NCBI RefSeq assembly: GCF_008370345.1
Contig: NZ_VTUU01000002.1
Span: 124,001-188,000, forward strand
Length of the DNA: 64,000 nucleotides
Direction: 5' to 3'
From: Marinobacter salinexigens
GTDB taxonomy: Bacteria > Pseudomonadota > Gammaproteobacteria > Pseudomonadales > Oleiphilaceae
Of the stretch, positions 27,272 through 37,004 are shown one piece after another (positions within the stretch are counted from its first letter, which is position 1; each line of letters starts with the position of its first letter). The notes under the pieces were generated by a model. The model had not been told where the DNA came from and made no database searches. It saw only the letters and a list, made by a program, of their open reading frames with translations. The position numbers were made by a program, and so were the translations under genes.

Positions 27272-28307
27272 TCAAGCCAACCAGCAGGGCGGGAGTGCGC
27301 CCAATAAGCCAACCCGGAAAATTCCCCGGGTGGAGCAGGCTGCAATCCTCCTGATGTCGCTCGGTGAGGCCGACGCCGCCGAGGTGCTAAAACACATGGG
27401 ACCCAAGGAGGTTCAGCGTGTTGGGGTTGCCATGGCACAGATGCAGGATGTCAGTAAGGAAGACGTCACTTTCGTGCTGAATCAGTTTGTTGACGCCGTT
27501 GGCGGACAGACCGGCCTGGGTGTTGGCAACGACGACTACATCCGCACCATGCTTACCCAGGCTCTGGGTGAAGACAAGGCTGCGAGCCTGATCGACCGGA
27601 TCCTGATTGGCGGTAACACCACCGGCCTTGACACTCTCAAATGGATGGAGCCCCGCGCAGTGGGCGACATCATTCGTTACGAGCATCCTCAGATTCAGGC
27701 CATTGTTATTTCTTACCTTGATCCAGACCAGGCGGCCGAAATTCTGGCGACTCTCGATGAAAAGGTCCGGCTGGATGTGATGATGCGGGTTGCTTCGCTG
27801 GAAAGTATTCAGCCCCAGGCCTTGCAGGAGCTGAACGATATTCTTGAGAAACAGTTCTCCGGCGGGTCTGCAGCCCAGACCAGTCGCATCGGTGGTATCA
27901 AGCGGGCGGCGGACATCATGAACTTCATGGATCGGAGCATTGAAGGCTCTCTGATGGATTCTATCAAGGACATGGACCCGGACCTTGCCTCGACCATCGA
28001 AGACCTCATGTTTGTGTTTGATAACCTGAAGGATATCGACGACCGTGGAATTCAGGCCTTGCTGCGTGAGGTTTCGTCAGAAGTGTTGGTTGTCGCCCTG
28101 AAGGGCGCCGACGATGCGGTCAAGGACAAGATCTTCAAAAACATGTCGAAGCGGGCCGCTGAGCTGCTTCAGGACGATCTCGAAGCCAAGGGGCCTGTCA
28201 AGGTCAGCGAAGTCGAGTCGGCGCAGAAGGATATTATTACCGTTGCACGGCGTATGGCTGAGGCGGGCGAAATATCCCTCGGTGGCGCCGGTGAAGAAAT
28301 GATGTGA
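27258..28307 (+). CDS. fliG: FliG, rotor switch and torque protein
   Basis: A 349-residue FliG. The N-terminal FliF-binding part (RVEQAAILLMSLGEADAAEV) is followed by the middle EHPQ region (IRYEHPQIQAIVISYL) and the C-terminal torque helix (LMFVFDNLKDIDDRGIQALL) with the charged residues that meet the stator. The start may be ATG 27258 or ATG 27264; both lie inside the fliF end, so translation is coupled. It overlaps fliH by one base (TGATG). Confidence 0.97.
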   Translation: MSMTDQANQQGGSAPNKPTRKIPRVEQAAILLMSLGEADAAEVLKHMGPKEVQRVGVAMAQMQDVSKEDVTFVLNQFVDAVGGQTGLGVGNDDYIRTMLTQALGEDKAASLIDRILIGGNTTGLDTLKWMEPRAVGDIIRYEHPQIQAIVISYLDPDQAAEILATLDEKVRLDVMMRVASLESIQPQALQELNDILEKQFSGGSAAQTSRIGGIKRAADIMNFMDRSIEGSLMDSIKDMDPDLASTIEDLMFVFDNLKDIDDRGIQALLREVSSEVLVVALKGADDAVKDKIFKNMSKRAAELLQDDLEAKGPVKVSEVESAQKDIITVARRMAEAGEISLGGAGEEMM

Positions 28308-29092
28308 TGAAAGATTCCTCCAAAGGCTCTGAGCCCATACCCAAGGAACAACTGACAGCATACGAGCGCTGGGAATTGCCGTTGCTGGATGCTTCGGGCA
28401 ACGAGATTCCGAGGGTCGAGGAGCGCGAGGTCAAGCCTCTTACTGCGGCGGACATAGATGAAATTCGTCAGGCTGCCCGGGAAGACGGATTTCAGGAAGG
28501 TCGTGATGCCGGTTTCCAGCAAGGCTTCACCGAGGGCCATGAAAAAGGCCATCAGGAAGGGCTGGAAACCGGGCTTGCAGAAGGCCGGGAAAAAGGCGAA
28601 CGGGAAGGTCTGGACGCCAGCCAGAAAGACGTGACTGACAAGCTGGAACGGCTGGAACAGGTGATGGGTGAGCTTCTGGAACCGATCAGTCGTCATCAGG
28701 ACGAATTGGAATCAGCCCTGGTCAATCTCACGACCGAACTGGCCCGGGCGGTTGTCTGCCGCGAACTCGCTATGGACTCATCCCAGATCCAGTCTGTGGT
28801 TCGCCGGGCCATTGAGGCACTGCCTTCCACCTCTGAAAACGTGCGGATTCACGTTCACCCTGACGACGCGGCTCTGGTAGGCGACGTCGCAACGCGGCTG
28901 GATGCACCTGCCTCGATTGTGGAAGACACTGCGCTGCGCCCCGGCGGATGCAGGGTCGAAACCCGAAACAGCCTGGTAGATTTCACCGTAGAAAAACGCT
29001 TTCAGAAAGCCGTAAGAACTATGTTCGACAAGCAGTCCGAACTCAATGGCAACATTGAGGAAGGAGATAGCGATGACGTCGACGCTGGCTGA
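28307..29092 (+). CDS. fliH: FliH, regulator of the FliI export ATPase
   Basis: A 261-residue protein. Residues about 60-110 are a run of GxxxG-like repeats ([18 protein letters not shown] and on), the hallmark of FliH, forming a long helix. The C-terminal part (LSxELARAVV-like [20 protein letters not shown]) is the V-type ATPase E-subunit-like domain that binds FliI. It is longer than in enteric bacteria (about 235), mainly at the N-terminus. ATG 28307 overlaps the fliG stop; its end overlaps the fliI start by 20 bp. Confidence 0.94.
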   Translation: MKDSSKGSEPIPKEQLTAYERWELPLLDASGNEIPRVEEREVKPLTAADIDEIRQAAREDGFQEGRDAGFQQGFTEGHEKGHQEGLETGLAEGREKGEREGLDASQKDVTDKLERLEQVMGELLEPISRHQDELESALVNLTTELARAVVCRELAMDSSQIQSVVRRAIEALPSTSENVRIHVHPDDAALVGDVATRLDAPASIVEDTALRPGGCRVETRNSLVDFTVEKRFQKAVRTMFDKQSELNGNIEEGDSDDVDAG

Positions 29093-30461
29093 TCGCCTCT
29101 CTCGCTATCAGGGCGCCCTTGCAAGTGGACCATCACCGGAGCTGTCCGGCCGTTTGACTCGTATGGTAGGCCTGACCCTGGAGTGTGTTGGGTGTCCGAT
29201 GGTGGTTGGCGACCGCTGTGTGATCCAGGGCCAGGATACTGGCAATGTGGAAGCCGAAGTGGTCGGCTTTGAAGACGAGAAAGTCTACCTGATGCCGCTC
29301 ACCGCCATTGAAGGCCTGAAGCCGGGGGCTCGGGTTATTCCATTGTCTGCCACCAGCCGGGTACCGGTGGGTCCTCAGATGCTGGGGCGGGTGGTGAATG
29401 GCAGTGGTGAGCCGCTGGATGGTAAAGGCCCGCTACAGGAAGAAGCCCGGGTATCGTTAACCGGCGATATTATTAACCCGCTCAACAGGGCGCCGGTCCG
29501 GCAATCGATGGACGTGGGTATCCGTGCGATCAATTCGTTGCTGACTGTGGGGCAGGGCCAGCGTCTTGGCCTGTTTGCCGGTAGTGGCGTGGGTAAGAGC
29601 ATGCTGTTGGGGATGATGACCCGGTTCACAGATGCGGACATTACCGTGGTTGGACTGATTGGTGAGCGGGGGCGCGAGGTCAAGGAATTCATTGAGGATA
29701 TCCTTGGAGACGAAGGCCTGGCGCGATCCGTTGTGGTTGCATCCCCCGCCGATGATTCGCCCTTGATGCGTCTGCGCGCCGCCATGCTCACCACCCGGAT
29801 TGCTGAATATTACCGGGACCAGGGCAAGCGTGTTCTGTTGTTGATGGATTCGCTGACCCGCTACGCACAGGCCCAACGGGAAATTGCGTTGGCAGTTGGT
29901 GAACCTCCCGCGACCAAGGGTTACCCGCCGTCGGTATTTGCGAAGTTGCCCCAGTTGGTAGAGCGGACGGGCAATGGGCGCCCTGGCGGGGGTTCCATTA
30001 CGGCGTTTTACACCGTGCTGACCGAAGGTGATGACCAGCAGGATCCGATTGCTGATGCCGCCCGGGCCATACTGGATGGCCATATCGTGCTGTCCCGACG
30101 GCTAGCAGAGGAAGGGCACTATCCGGCGATTGATGTCGAAGCCTCCATCAGCCGGGTTATGCCACAAGTCACCGAACCGGAGCACTTTTCCCGGGCCCAG
30201 CGTTTCAAACAGGTTTATTCCCGCTATCAGCAGGCACGGGATCTCATCAGTGTTGGCGCTTACGTGAAAGGGTCTGATCCGGAAACGGACTTCGCGATTG
30301 CCCATATTGGCAAGATGACCCAGTTCCTGAAGCAGGGTCTGAATGAAAGTGCCCCTTTACAGCAAAGCATCGAACAGCTGCTATCCGTAGTGCCTGAACG
30401 ACGATCTCCGGAACGACGTAATACGGTGGTTCCCAATCCCGCGCCTGGAGTTAAGGAATAA
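29073..30461 (+). CDS. fliI: FliI, flagellar type III export ATPase
   Basis: A 462-residue ATPase of the F1-beta-like family. Walker A is [14 protein letters not shown], Walker [19 protein letters not shown], with the export-ATPase signature [20 protein letters not shown]. It forms a hexamer under the export gate with FliH and FliJ and promotes substrate entry. ATG 29073 was chosen for its AAGGAGA site; the frame is open upstream to 29046. Its stop overlaps fliJ (TAATG). Confidence 0.97.
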   Translation: MTSTLADRLSRYQGALASGPSPELSGRLTRMVGLTLECVGCPMVVGDRCVIQGQDTGNVEAEVVGFEDEKVYLMPLTAIEGLKPGARVIPLSATSRVPVGPQMLGRVVNGSGEPLDGKGPLQEEARVSLTGDIINPLNRAPVRQSMDVGIRAINSLLTVGQGQRLGLFAGSGVGKSMLLGMMTRFTDADITVVGLIGERGREVKEFIEDILGDEGLARSVVVASPADDSPLMRLRAAMLTTRIAEYYRDQGKRVLLLMDSLTRYAQAQREIALAVGEPPATKGYPPSVFAKLPQLVERTGNGRPGGGSITAFYTVLTEGDDQQDPIADAARAILDGHIVLSRRLAEEGHYPAIDVEASISRVMPQVTEPEHFSRAQRFKQVYSRYQQARDLISVGAYVKGSDPETDFAIAHIGKMTQFLKQGLNESAPLQQSIEQLLSVVPERRSPERRNTVVPNPAPGVKE

Positions 30462-30904
30462 TGCTGCGATCCAAACGGTTAGCGGTGGTTCTGACGCTGG
30501 AGGAGCGTAAGGAGAAGGAAGCTCTTGAACGGATGGGCCAGGCACGAGAAGTGGTGGACCAGCAGCGCCAGCAGATTGAGAGCCTGCATCGCTACCAGCA
30601 GGAATACAGGGATCAGATACGTAGTAGCCAGCAAGGCGTTATCCAGGTAGCCCGCTTGCAAGCCTGGCAGGCTTTTATTGCCCAGCTGGATCAGGTTATC
30701 AGGCAGCAGGAGATGCAGCTTGAGAAGGCTGAACAGCTGTTTGAAGCCCGTCGCCTGGAGTGGCAACAGGCCTGGGAACGCAAGCGGGGGATGGAGAAGT
30801 ACATAGAATCCTGCCGCACCCAGGAGCAACGTGAACAGGACCTTCGTGAACAGAAACTCTCCGATGAGGCCGCAGGGCGGGCGTTTGCAAGACGGCAACG
30901 TTGA
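30461..30904 (+). CDS. fliJ: FliJ, export-apparatus stalk protein
   Basis: A 147-residue, highly charged, entirely coiled-coil protein (VLTLEERKEKEALERMGQAR; QEQREQDLREQKLSDEAAGR), as expected for FliJ, which inserts into the FliI hexamer and contacts FlhA. The start overlaps the fliI stop, so the two are coupled. It is the last gene of the fliE operon; a 142-base gap follows without a clear terminator. Confidence 0.93.
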   Translation: MLRSKRLAVVLTLEERKEKEALERMGQAREVVDQQRQQIESLHRYQQEYRDQIRSSQQGVIQVARLQAWQAFIAQLDQVIRQQEMQLEKAEQLFEARRLEWQQAWERKRGMEKYIESCRTQEQREQDLREQKLSDEAAGRAFARRQR

Positions 30905-31046
30905 TCAACAACGCAGAGCCTCATTGCTGTATGTCAATCTTGCCTCCATGCCAAGCGGGCGTGGTTCGACTATTCTTAGCCGAAGACTGACCGCTGATGT
31001 ATCCTAGTGGCAACTGTAATTGCGCGAGAGCTTCGGAGGTACCGGT

Positions 31047-31352
31047 ATGTCGATTCAGACGCGCCGCGGAGAAGATGGTGAAACCCTTGTTATCAGTATT
31101 GAAGGGCGATTTGATTTCAGCACCCATCAGGCATTCCGGGATGCCTACGAGCATGGCGAGCCGGGTGTACGGAACTACATTGTAGACCTGTCCAGTACTA
31201 CCTATCTTGACAGCTCGGCGTTGGGGATGTTGCTACTGCTTCGCGACTTCGCTGGTGGCGACAGTGCCCGGATCTCCATCGAAAACTGCAACAGCGACGT
31301 CCGTCGCATTTTGTCTATTTCCAACTTCGAGCAGTTATTCGCCATCCGGTGA
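31047..31352 (+). CDS. hsbA: HsbA-like STAS-domain anti-sigma-factor antagonist
   Basis: A 101-residue STAS protein. VDLSSTTYLDSSALGMLLLL carries the phosphorylatable Ser56, the same number as in P. aeruginosa HsbA. There HsbA switches partners between the anti-sigma factor FlgM and a diguanylate cyclase according to its phosphorylation by HsbR. ATG 31047 follows GGAGGT at 7 bases. The order hsbA-hsbR-hptB is kept here but placed inside the fli cluster, between fliJ and fliK, whereas P. aeruginosa has it near flgMA. The symbol is by family and context. Confidence 0.85.
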   Translation: MSIQTRRGEDGETLVISIEGRFDFSTHQAFRDAYEHGEPGVRNYIVDLSSTTYLDSSALGMLLLLRDFAGGDSARISIENCNSDVRRILSISNFEQLFAIR

Positions 31353-31380
31353 TGCCGTTGACCCCAGCCAGGGACCTTCA

Positions 31381-33135
31381 GTGCGAGAGCCAGTTACCGA
31401 AGACCGCCCCCTTAGAATCCTCATTGCGGATGACAGCGACAGTGATCGGTTAATCCTCCGGGCTCTGCTCAGGCGTCTTGGTCATGAGGTCTGCGACGCC
31501 CGGAATGGACGCGAGGCTGTAGAATGCTTCGAGGTCTATGGTCCGGACATCGTGTTGCTCGATGTACTCATGCCCGTCATGGATGGCATGGAGGCTGCCC
31601 GGGAAATCAAGCGCCTGGCCGGCGAGAAGATGGTGCCGTTGATTTTTCTGACCTCGTTGTCAGAAGCTGGCGAACTGGCCCAGTGCCTGGAAGCCGGTGG
31701 TGATGATTTCCTGGGTAAACCGTATAACCGGGTCATCATCGAAGCGAAAATCAACGCTTTCAATCGGATGCGTCTGATGCATCAGGCGTTGTCAGATCAG
31801 CGGGATCTGATTCGGGAACGAAACAGCCAGCTTCTGAATGAGCAAGAAGTCGCGAAACGGGTTTTTGACAACGTAGCGCATGCCGGTTGCCTGAACGCTG
31901 GCAATATTCGCCATCATGCCTCTCCTCTGTCGATCTTCAACGGCGATGTGTTGTTTGCATCCCCCGGGCCCGCCGGCGGAATGCTGGTGTTCATCGGGGA
32001 CTTTACCGGCCATGGCTTGCCTGCAGCCATTGGTGCCATGCCTGTGGCGGAGATTTTCTATGGCATGGCGTCCAAGGGGTTCAACGGGGCTGATATTCTT
32101 CGGGAACTCAACCAGAAACTGCACAGGATCATGCCTACAGGCATGTTCTGCTGTGGTGCCATGGTTGAAGCCGATTTCAAACACAACCGGCTCAAAATCT
32201 GGAACGGGGGCTTGCCTGATGGCTGGTTGATCAGTCGTTCAGGTAAGCGTCTGTCGTTGCCGTCCCGCCACTTGCCGCTGGGTATCCAGCAACCTGAGCA
32301 ATTTGATGACACCATGGAAACCGTGGCCACCACCAGGGGAGACTGCCTCCTGTTGATGACCGATGGTGTCCTGGAATGCCGGGATGCCCAAGGCAAGACG
32401 TTCGGCGAGGTCGGCGTTGAAAGGGCGCTGGACAGGGGTTTTGACGCCTACGACGCGATGATGGAAGAGGTTCACCGGTTTACCGATAACAGCGCCGACA
32501 GCGACGACCTGACATTGTTCTGTCTCGAAATGACAGACGCTGCCGAAAGCGCTGCGATGCCAGAACGCTCAGCGCCATCAGTGCGCTCTGGTCCCCACGA
32601 GTGGCACTGCGTCTATGAAATTCGGGAGCGCACTCTGGGAGAATTCAGCCCGCTTCCATTACTTCTGCACATCTGCATGGAAGTTCCGGGACTTCGCAGA
32701 AAAAGTGGTGAAATTTATACACTTTTGGCGGAGCTATATAACAACGCGTTGGAACACGGTGTGTTGGAGTTGCCCTCCGAGTGGAAGCAGTCGCCGGAAG
32801 GCTTCGGGCATTATTACGAAGAGCGCCGGAAACGACTGGGCAGAGTTGAAGGTCATTTTATCCGCTTTAGTCTGCATCATTGCGTGCAACCTAATGGGGG
32901 GCGACTTCGTGTAATATGTGAAGACAGCGGCCCCGGATTTGATTTTATCAATCACCCGCTATTGAATCCGGGGAAGGGTGAAATCAGTGGTACCCGATAT
33001 GCTGGGCGGGGGATTCTGCTGCTTAAACGACTTGCGGAGTCAGTCACATTTCACCACCGGGGCAATCACGTGGAGATCGTTTACGATTGGGAATATACCG
33101 GTAACATGCCCCAATCGGATGCCACGGTGGAATGA
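31381..33135 (+). CDS. hsbR: HsbR-like response regulator with phosphatase and kinase domains
   Basis: A 584-residue three-part protein. The REC domain (10-125) has Asp61 (DIVLLDVLMPVMDG) and Lys in GKPYNR. A coiled coil leads to a PP2C/SpoIIE-type phosphatase (VFIGDFTGHGLPAAIGAMPV; LLLMTDGVLECRD; DDLTLFCLE). The C-terminal part is a HATPase_c anti-sigma-type kinase (ELYNNALEHGVLELP; EDSGPGFDF; AGRGILLLKRL). It acts on the STAS protein encoded upstream. GTG 31381 with AGGGA is taken as the start: it gives a length near the 571 residues of P. aeruginosa HsbR and leaves a 28-base gap after hsbA. The open frame upstream is an overlap with hsbA. Confidence 0.88.
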   Translation: MREPVTEDRPLRILIADDSDSDRLILRALLRRLGHEVCDARNGREAVECFEVYGPDIVLLDVLMPVMDGMEAAREIKRLAGEKMVPLIFLTSLSEAGELAQCLEAGGDDFLGKPYNRVIIEAKINAFNRMRLMHQALSDQRDLIRERNSQLLNEQEVAKRVFDNVAHAGCLNAGNIRHHASPLSIFNGDVLFASPGPAGGMLVFIGDFTGHGLPAAIGAMPVAEIFYGMASKGFNGADILRELNQKLHRIMPTGMFCCGAMVEADFKHNRLKIWNGGLPDGWLISRSGKRLSLPSRHLPLGIQQPEQFDDTMETVATTRGDCLLLMTDGVLECRDAQGKTFGEVGVERALDRGFDAYDAMMEEVHRFTDNSADSDDLTLFCLEMTDAAESAAMPERSAPSVRSGPHEWHCVYEIRERTLGEFSPLPLLLHICMEVPGLRRKSGEIYTLLAELYNNALEHGVLELPSEWKQSPEGFGHYYEERRKRLGRVEGHFIRFSLHHCVQPNGGRLRVICEDSGPGFDFINHPLLNPGKGEISGTRYAGRGILLLKRLAESVTFHHRGNHVEIVYDWEYTGNMPQSDATVE

Positions 33136-33159
33136 TCTACAGGACCACAGGGGGTTGGT

Positions 33160-33507
33160 ATGGTCGATAAACCGCACCTTGATGAAGAGGCTTTGGCTGA
33201 GCTTCAGGACGTTATGGAAGACGAATTCGAAGTTCTTATTCACACCTTCGTCAATGATTCCCGGGAACGGATTGCCGGACTTCAGCATGCGGCAGATGCC
33301 AATGATGCAGATGCGTTTGCAAAGATGGCGCACAGCTTTAAGGGTAGTTGTATCAATATTGGAGCCCCGCATCTGGGCGAGCTCTGCCTGGAGGCAGAGA
33401 AGGCGGGGAAAGCAGACTCGCTCGACGGAGCGCCGGCGATGCTTGCTGCAATCAGGGCTGAATTCCAGATCGTAACCGATATGTTTGAAGGATTTCTGGT
33501 TCGCTGA
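33160..33507 (+). CDS. hptB: HptB-like histidine phosphotransfer protein
   Basis: A 115-residue Hpt domain. KMAHSFKGSCINIGAPHLGE carries the phospho-acceptor His58, one off the His57 of P. aeruginosa HptB. It would pass phosphate from hybrid kinases such as RetS- or PA1611-type proteins to HsbR. ATG 33160 is 24 bases after hsbR. A sigma-54 promoter for fliK begins 8 bases after its stop. Confidence 0.88.
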   Translation: MVDKPHLDEEALAELQDVMEDEFEVLIHTFVNDSRERIAGLQHAADANDADAFAKMAHSFKGSCINIGAPHLGELCLEAEKAGKADSLDGAPAMLAAIRAEFQIVTDMFEGFLVR

Positions 33508-33515
33508 GGCAGCTC

Positions 33516-33531
33516 TGGCACCGCTTTTGCA
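33516..33531 (+). promoter_or_regulatory. Sigma-54 promoter of fliK
   Basis: TGGCACCGCTTTTGCA matches TGGCACG-N4-TTGCA with one mismatch and exact GG-N10-GC spacing. It starts 97 bases before fliK, so fliK has its own RpoN-dependent promoter, apart from the hsb genes upstream. Confidence 0.9.
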
Positions 33532-33612
33532 GTCTCAGGTTAAACCACCCGAAAACGGCTTCCCGCCGGCAATGACTGGGTGATCACCTGATAAAAGCGG
33601 CAAGAGGTTGCC

Positions 33613-34737
33613 ATGCCACAGATGGTTCTTCCCCAAACCCCTGCCCCCGGGATGTCTAAAGACATGGGGCCGAGCAAAGCCGGTAACAGCAGGGAAGCCG
33701 GCGCTCCCGAAAGCCGGTATGACTCTGTCTCGCGAGTCGAGCAGGATCGCCTGGAACGCAAGCGGGCAGAGCGCAGCGAAGAGTCTCAGTCGCTTGAGGA
33801 TGCCCGGCAGGCAGACCGGCTTGACGAAAAAGCTGAATCCTCAGATCCTGTGGCGAAGTCTTCTGAGGCTTCCAGAGTCACAACCCCTCCAGATTCAGAG
33901 CCGACTGACCATCAATCAGAAGATGATGAGGCTGAACTGACCTTTGTCGGACTTCAGTCACTGTTTGTTCCAGCTGCACCTGCGTCTGATGCCGCCGGCA
34001 CCTCCGGTTCAGGAGCTGTTGGTCACTCGTCGTCAGGACAACTCCCTGGCGTTTTGCCCGGGAGCGCGAATTCTGGAAAGAGCGGGCAGGCCCTGCCAGG
34101 GGTGACCCAGGGTCTTCAGTTGTCTGAAGCCGTCATAGGGGCGCAAGGAGCGGAAAGCAGTCGACCGGTCGATTCGGCTTCCATTGCCGCGTCAGCGCGT
34201 TTTCAGGCGGCGATGGATATGGCTTCTCAACAGGCTGGAAATCAGGCCGCCAGGATGGCGCAGGAAACTGCTGTGCCCCTGCGCAGCTATACGACGTCCG
34301 TTGCTGTACCGATAGGGCATGCAGAGTGGGGCGATAAAGTTGCTGGCAAACTGAGTTTTCTGACCGCGCGCAATATGTCTGTGGCGGAAATCCATCTGAC
34401 GCCACCGGACATGGGGCCGATGGAAGTGAAGGTTAAGGTTCACAACGAGCAGGCCAACATCACGGTCCATGCTGCCAACCCGGTGGTTCGCGATCAGCTG
34501 GAACTTCATTCTCACCGGTTGCGTGACATGTTGGGAGAGCAGGGGCTGTCGCTGGCTCAGTTCGATGTATCTGACTCCCCGCAGCAGCAAGCGGGCGGCC
34601 AGGCCTCAGGTAATGGGGATGGCGATTCTTCCGGACAGAACGGGTTCGCGTCGGGTAACGCTGAAGTGGATGGCGACGTTATGGAGAGTGGGTCCCTGGA
34701 TCTTAGCTGGAAAGGCGAAGTGGATATCTTTGCCTGA
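33613..34737 (+). CDS. fliK: FliK, hook-length control protein
   Basis: A 374-residue protein. The N-terminal 230 residues are low-complexity, rich in Ser, Ala, Gln and Glu, as usual for the ruler part. The C-terminal Flg_hook domain is recognisable: FLTARNMSVAEIHLTPPDMG, then MEVKVKVHNEQANITVHAAN and LRDMLGEQGLSLAQFDVSDS. It is secreted, measures the hook and makes FlhB switch to filament export. It has its own sigma-54 promoter. A second FliK-like gene lies at 61.7-63.0 kb. Confidence 0.93.
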   Translation: MPQMVLPQTPAPGMSKDMGPSKAGNSREAGAPESRYDSVSRVEQDRLERKRAERSEESQSLEDARQADRLDEKAESSDPVAKSSEASRVTTPPDSEPTDHQSEDDEAELTFVGLQSLFVPAAPASDAAGTSGSGAVGHSSSGQLPGVLPGSANSGKSGQALPGVTQGLQLSEAVIGAQGAESSRPVDSASIAASARFQAAMDMASQQAGNQAARMAQETAVPLRSYTTSVAVPIGHAEWGDKVAGKLSFLTARNMSVAEIHLTPPDMGPMEVKVKVHNEQANITVHAANPVVRDQLELHSHRLRDMLGEQGLSLAQFDVSDSPQQQAGGQASGNGDGDSSGQNGFASGNAEVDGDVMESGSLDLSWKGEVDIFA

Positions 34738-34855
34738 TCACTTCAACTGCATGTTTTCTGTTTAAAACTCCTTTCTCTCCACCATATCCAATCGGTTTTG
34801 CCCATCCTCCCCAGCAGCGCTAAACTGCGGTTCTGATCAGGCAGGATGGGCTTTC

Positions 34856-34871
34856 TGGCCCAGCCTTTGCA
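34856..34871 (+). promoter_or_regulatory. Sigma-54 promoter of the fliLMNOPQR-flhB operon
   Basis: TGGCCCAGCCTTTGCA has exact GG-N10-GC spacing with TTTGCA at -12. It starts 78 bases before fliL, in the 196-base gap after fliK, and would drive the whole fliL to flhB run. Confidence 0.88.
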
Positions 34872-34933
34872 TTCCATCCATTAAAGTCGCCCGGTTTGGC
34901 TCAAGGTGACGAATTTCTGGCAAAGCGAAGACT

Positions 34934-35443
34934 ATGGCTGAAAACAACGCGTCCAACCAAGCACCTGCCAAGAAAGGCAAACTGAAAATGATCATCCTGT
35001 TGGCTGTGGTGGTCATACTGGCTATCGTGCTTTCGGTGGTGGGAACGCTGTGGTTCCTGGGAGGCAGCTTGCCCGGGATGGATAGTGGCGACGCAGCTGC
35101 TGAAACACCAGCCGAAGAGCAATTTGTACCCAGCACCTATATCGAATTGGAAAAGGCGCTGGTTACCACGATTCAGGCAGAAGGGCGTCAGCGCTACGCA
35201 CAGGTTTATTTGTCGCTGGAGGCGGTGGACGCTCAGGCTCTGGCCGCTGCGCAACTGCATTTGCCACTCATACGTAGCCAACTGGTGATGGTGCTGGGAA
35301 ACAGCAACTTCAACGAATTGCAGACGCCGGAAGGCCGCCGTGGCCTCGCTGACAAAATGTTGACGACGGTGAACCAGGTGCTGGAACAGGAAGGGGAGCC
35401 TGCTATCAAGCAGGTACTGTTCCGGAATTTTGTGGTGCAGTAA
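34934..35443 (+). CDS. fliL: FliL, basal-body/stator-associated membrane protein
   Basis: A 169-residue protein with one membrane helix (MIILLAVVVILAIVLSVVGTL, about residues 17-37) and a periplasmic domain (STYIELEKALVTTIQAEGRQ; LMTTVNQVLEQEG-like LTTVNQVLEQEGEPAIKQVL; ending FRNFVVQ). It rings the stator and supports torque. It is the first gene behind the sigma-54 promoter at 34856. Confidence 0.95.
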   Translation: MAENNASNQAPAKKGKLKMIILLAVVVILAIVLSVVGTLWFLGGSLPGMDSGDAAAETPAEEQFVPSTYIELEKALVTTIQAEGRQRYAQVYLSLEAVDAQALAAAQLHLPLIRSQLVMVLGNSNFNELQTPEGRRGLADKMLTTVNQVLEQEGEPAIKQVLFRNFVVQ

Positions 35444-35502
35444 GGGCCACAGAGAGAATCAGGACCCAACACGGGTAAGGTAACTGACGGGCAGGACGAC
35501 AC

Positions 35503-36501
35503 ATGCAGGACTTGTTGTCACAGGATGAAATCGATGCGCTACTCCACGGTGTGGATGACGGTGATATCGATACATATGAAGAGACCGATGATACCGGCGT
35601 AAAGTCCTATGACCTTGCCAGTCAGGATCGGATTGTCCGGGGCCGGATGCCGACTCTGGAAATGATCAATGAACGTTTCGCACGCTATACCCGAATCAGT
35701 CTGTTCAATCTGATGCGCCGGAATGCCGACGTTTCCACCGGCGGCGTTCAGATCATGAAATTTGGTGAATACATTCACACGCTATACGTTCCTACCAGCC
35801 TCAACCTCTGCAAGGTTCGCCCGCTGCGGGGGACCTCTCTGTTCGTTCTTGATGCCAAGCTGGTATTCAAACTGGTGGACAACTTTTTTGGGGGCGAGGG
35901 ACGGCACGCGAAGATTGAAGGCCGTGAATTTACCCCTACCGAAACCCGCATTGTCCAGATGGTGCTGAATCAGGTGTTCCATGACATGCGTGAAGCCTGG
36001 CAGGCGGTGCTGAAAGTCGACTTTGAGTACCTCAACTCCGAAGTGAACCCCGCCATGGCTAACATTGTAAGCCCCAGTGAGGTGGTGGTAGTCAGTACCT
36101 TCCATATCGAACTGGACGGCGGTGGCGGCGAGCTGCATTTCGCCCTGCCGTACTCAATGATAGAGCCGATTCGTGACGTACTGGATGCCGGGGTTCAGAG
36201 TGACATCGACGATGTCGATGAGCGTTGGGTCAGTGCTTTGCAGGAAGATATTAAAGACGTACACGTACCTGTTAATTCAACCGTTTGCCGCCGTCGCATT
36301 TCCCTCAGAGACATTGCCGGCCTGAAAGCTGGCGACATTATTCCCGTCGAAATTCCCGATAAGCTGACGGTAACGGCCAATGGTATCCCAATCTACAAGG
36401 CAACCATGGGATCCCGTGACGGAAAACTGGCGTTGAAAATTCATGAACGGGCAACGCTGCCCAAGGTCAAGAAACAACTGAAGGTGGGACGCAATGGCTG
36501 A
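35503..36501 (+). CDS. fliM: FliM, rotor switch protein that binds CheY-P
   Basis: A 332-residue FliM. The N-terminal CheY-binding peptide is LLSQDEIDALLHGVDDGD. The middle domain has the GGxG-like segment (MRRNADVSTGGVQIMKFGEY; FFGGEGRH), and the C-terminal SpoA domain runs from about residue 250. It sits between FliG and FliN in the C-ring and sets rotation direction. The N-terminal peptide resembles repeats in this cluster's CheA. It overlaps fliN by 8 bp. Confidence 0.97.
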   Translation: MQDLLSQDEIDALLHGVDDGDIDTYEETDDTGVKSYDLASQDRIVRGRMPTLEMINERFARYTRISLFNLMRRNADVSTGGVQIMKFGEYIHTLYVPTSLNLCKVRPLRGTSLFVLDAKLVFKLVDNFFGGEGRHAKIEGREFTPTETRIVQMVLNQVFHDMREAWQAVLKVDFEYLNSEVNPAMANIVSPSEVVVVSTFHIELDGGGGELHFALPYSMIEPIRDVLDAGVQSDIDDVDERWVSALQEDIKDVHVPVNSTVCRRRISLRDIAGLKAGDIIPVEIPDKLTVTANGIPIYKATMGSRDGKLALKIHERATLPKVKKQLKVGRNG

Positions 36502-37003
36502 CGACAACAAGAAGGACGAGCAGGAGCTCAGCGAAGACGAAAAGCTGGCCGCTGAGTGGGAAGCTGCCATGGAAGAGTCCGGCGATGTGGAAGATGCGGA
36601 TATCGTAGAGGAGTCCGGGTCTGCCGAAGATGAGTGGGCTGCGGCCATGGCTGAAGCGGAAGCGACTGAACAGGACAATGTTCAGACGGCGCCGATGGAA
36701 GAGTTTGATCACGGAGGCCCGGCGCAGGGCAATGATATGTCACCGGATCTTGACGTCATCCTCGATATTCCGGTCACCATCTCCATGGAAGTCGGAAACA
36801 CCCAGATTCCCATACGGAACCTGCTGCAACTGAACCAGGGCTCGGTGATTGAGCTAGATCGTCTTGCCGGTGAGCCGCTGGATGTCTTGGTCAACGGCAC
36901 CCTGATCGCCCACGGCGAGGTTGTGATGGTCAATGAAAAGTTCGGTATCCGCCTGACAGACGTTATCAGCCCGGGTGAACGCATCAAACGGTTGCAGAAA
37001 TAA
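36494..37003 (+). CDS. fliN: FliN, C-ring switch protein
   Basis: A 169-residue protein. The acidic N-terminus (about 85 residues, with the repeated DEWAAAMAEAE/AEWEAAMEES motif) is longer than in E. coli (137 residues in total). The C-terminal SpoA domain is typical: DVILDIPVTISMEVGNTQIP, LNQGSVIELDRLAGEPLDVL, NGTLIAHGEVVMVNEKFGIR. It forms the bottom of the C-ring and docks FliH for export. It overlaps fliM by 8 bp. Confidence 0.96.
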   Translation: MADDNKKDEQELSEDEKLAAEWEAAMEESGDVEDADIVEESGSAEDEWAAAMAEAEATEQDNVQTAPMEEFDHGGPAQGNDMSPDLDVILDIPVTISMEVGNTQIPIRNLLQLNQGSVIELDRLAGEPLDVLVNGTLIAHGEVVMVNEKFGIRLTDVISPGERIKRLQK

Positions 37004-37004
37004 C

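Noticed and set aside
31008..31024. Possible sigma-54 promoter before hsbA (TGGCAACTGTAATTGCG)
   Set aside because: The GG to GC spacing is 11, not 10; sigma-54 promoters do not tolerate the extra base.
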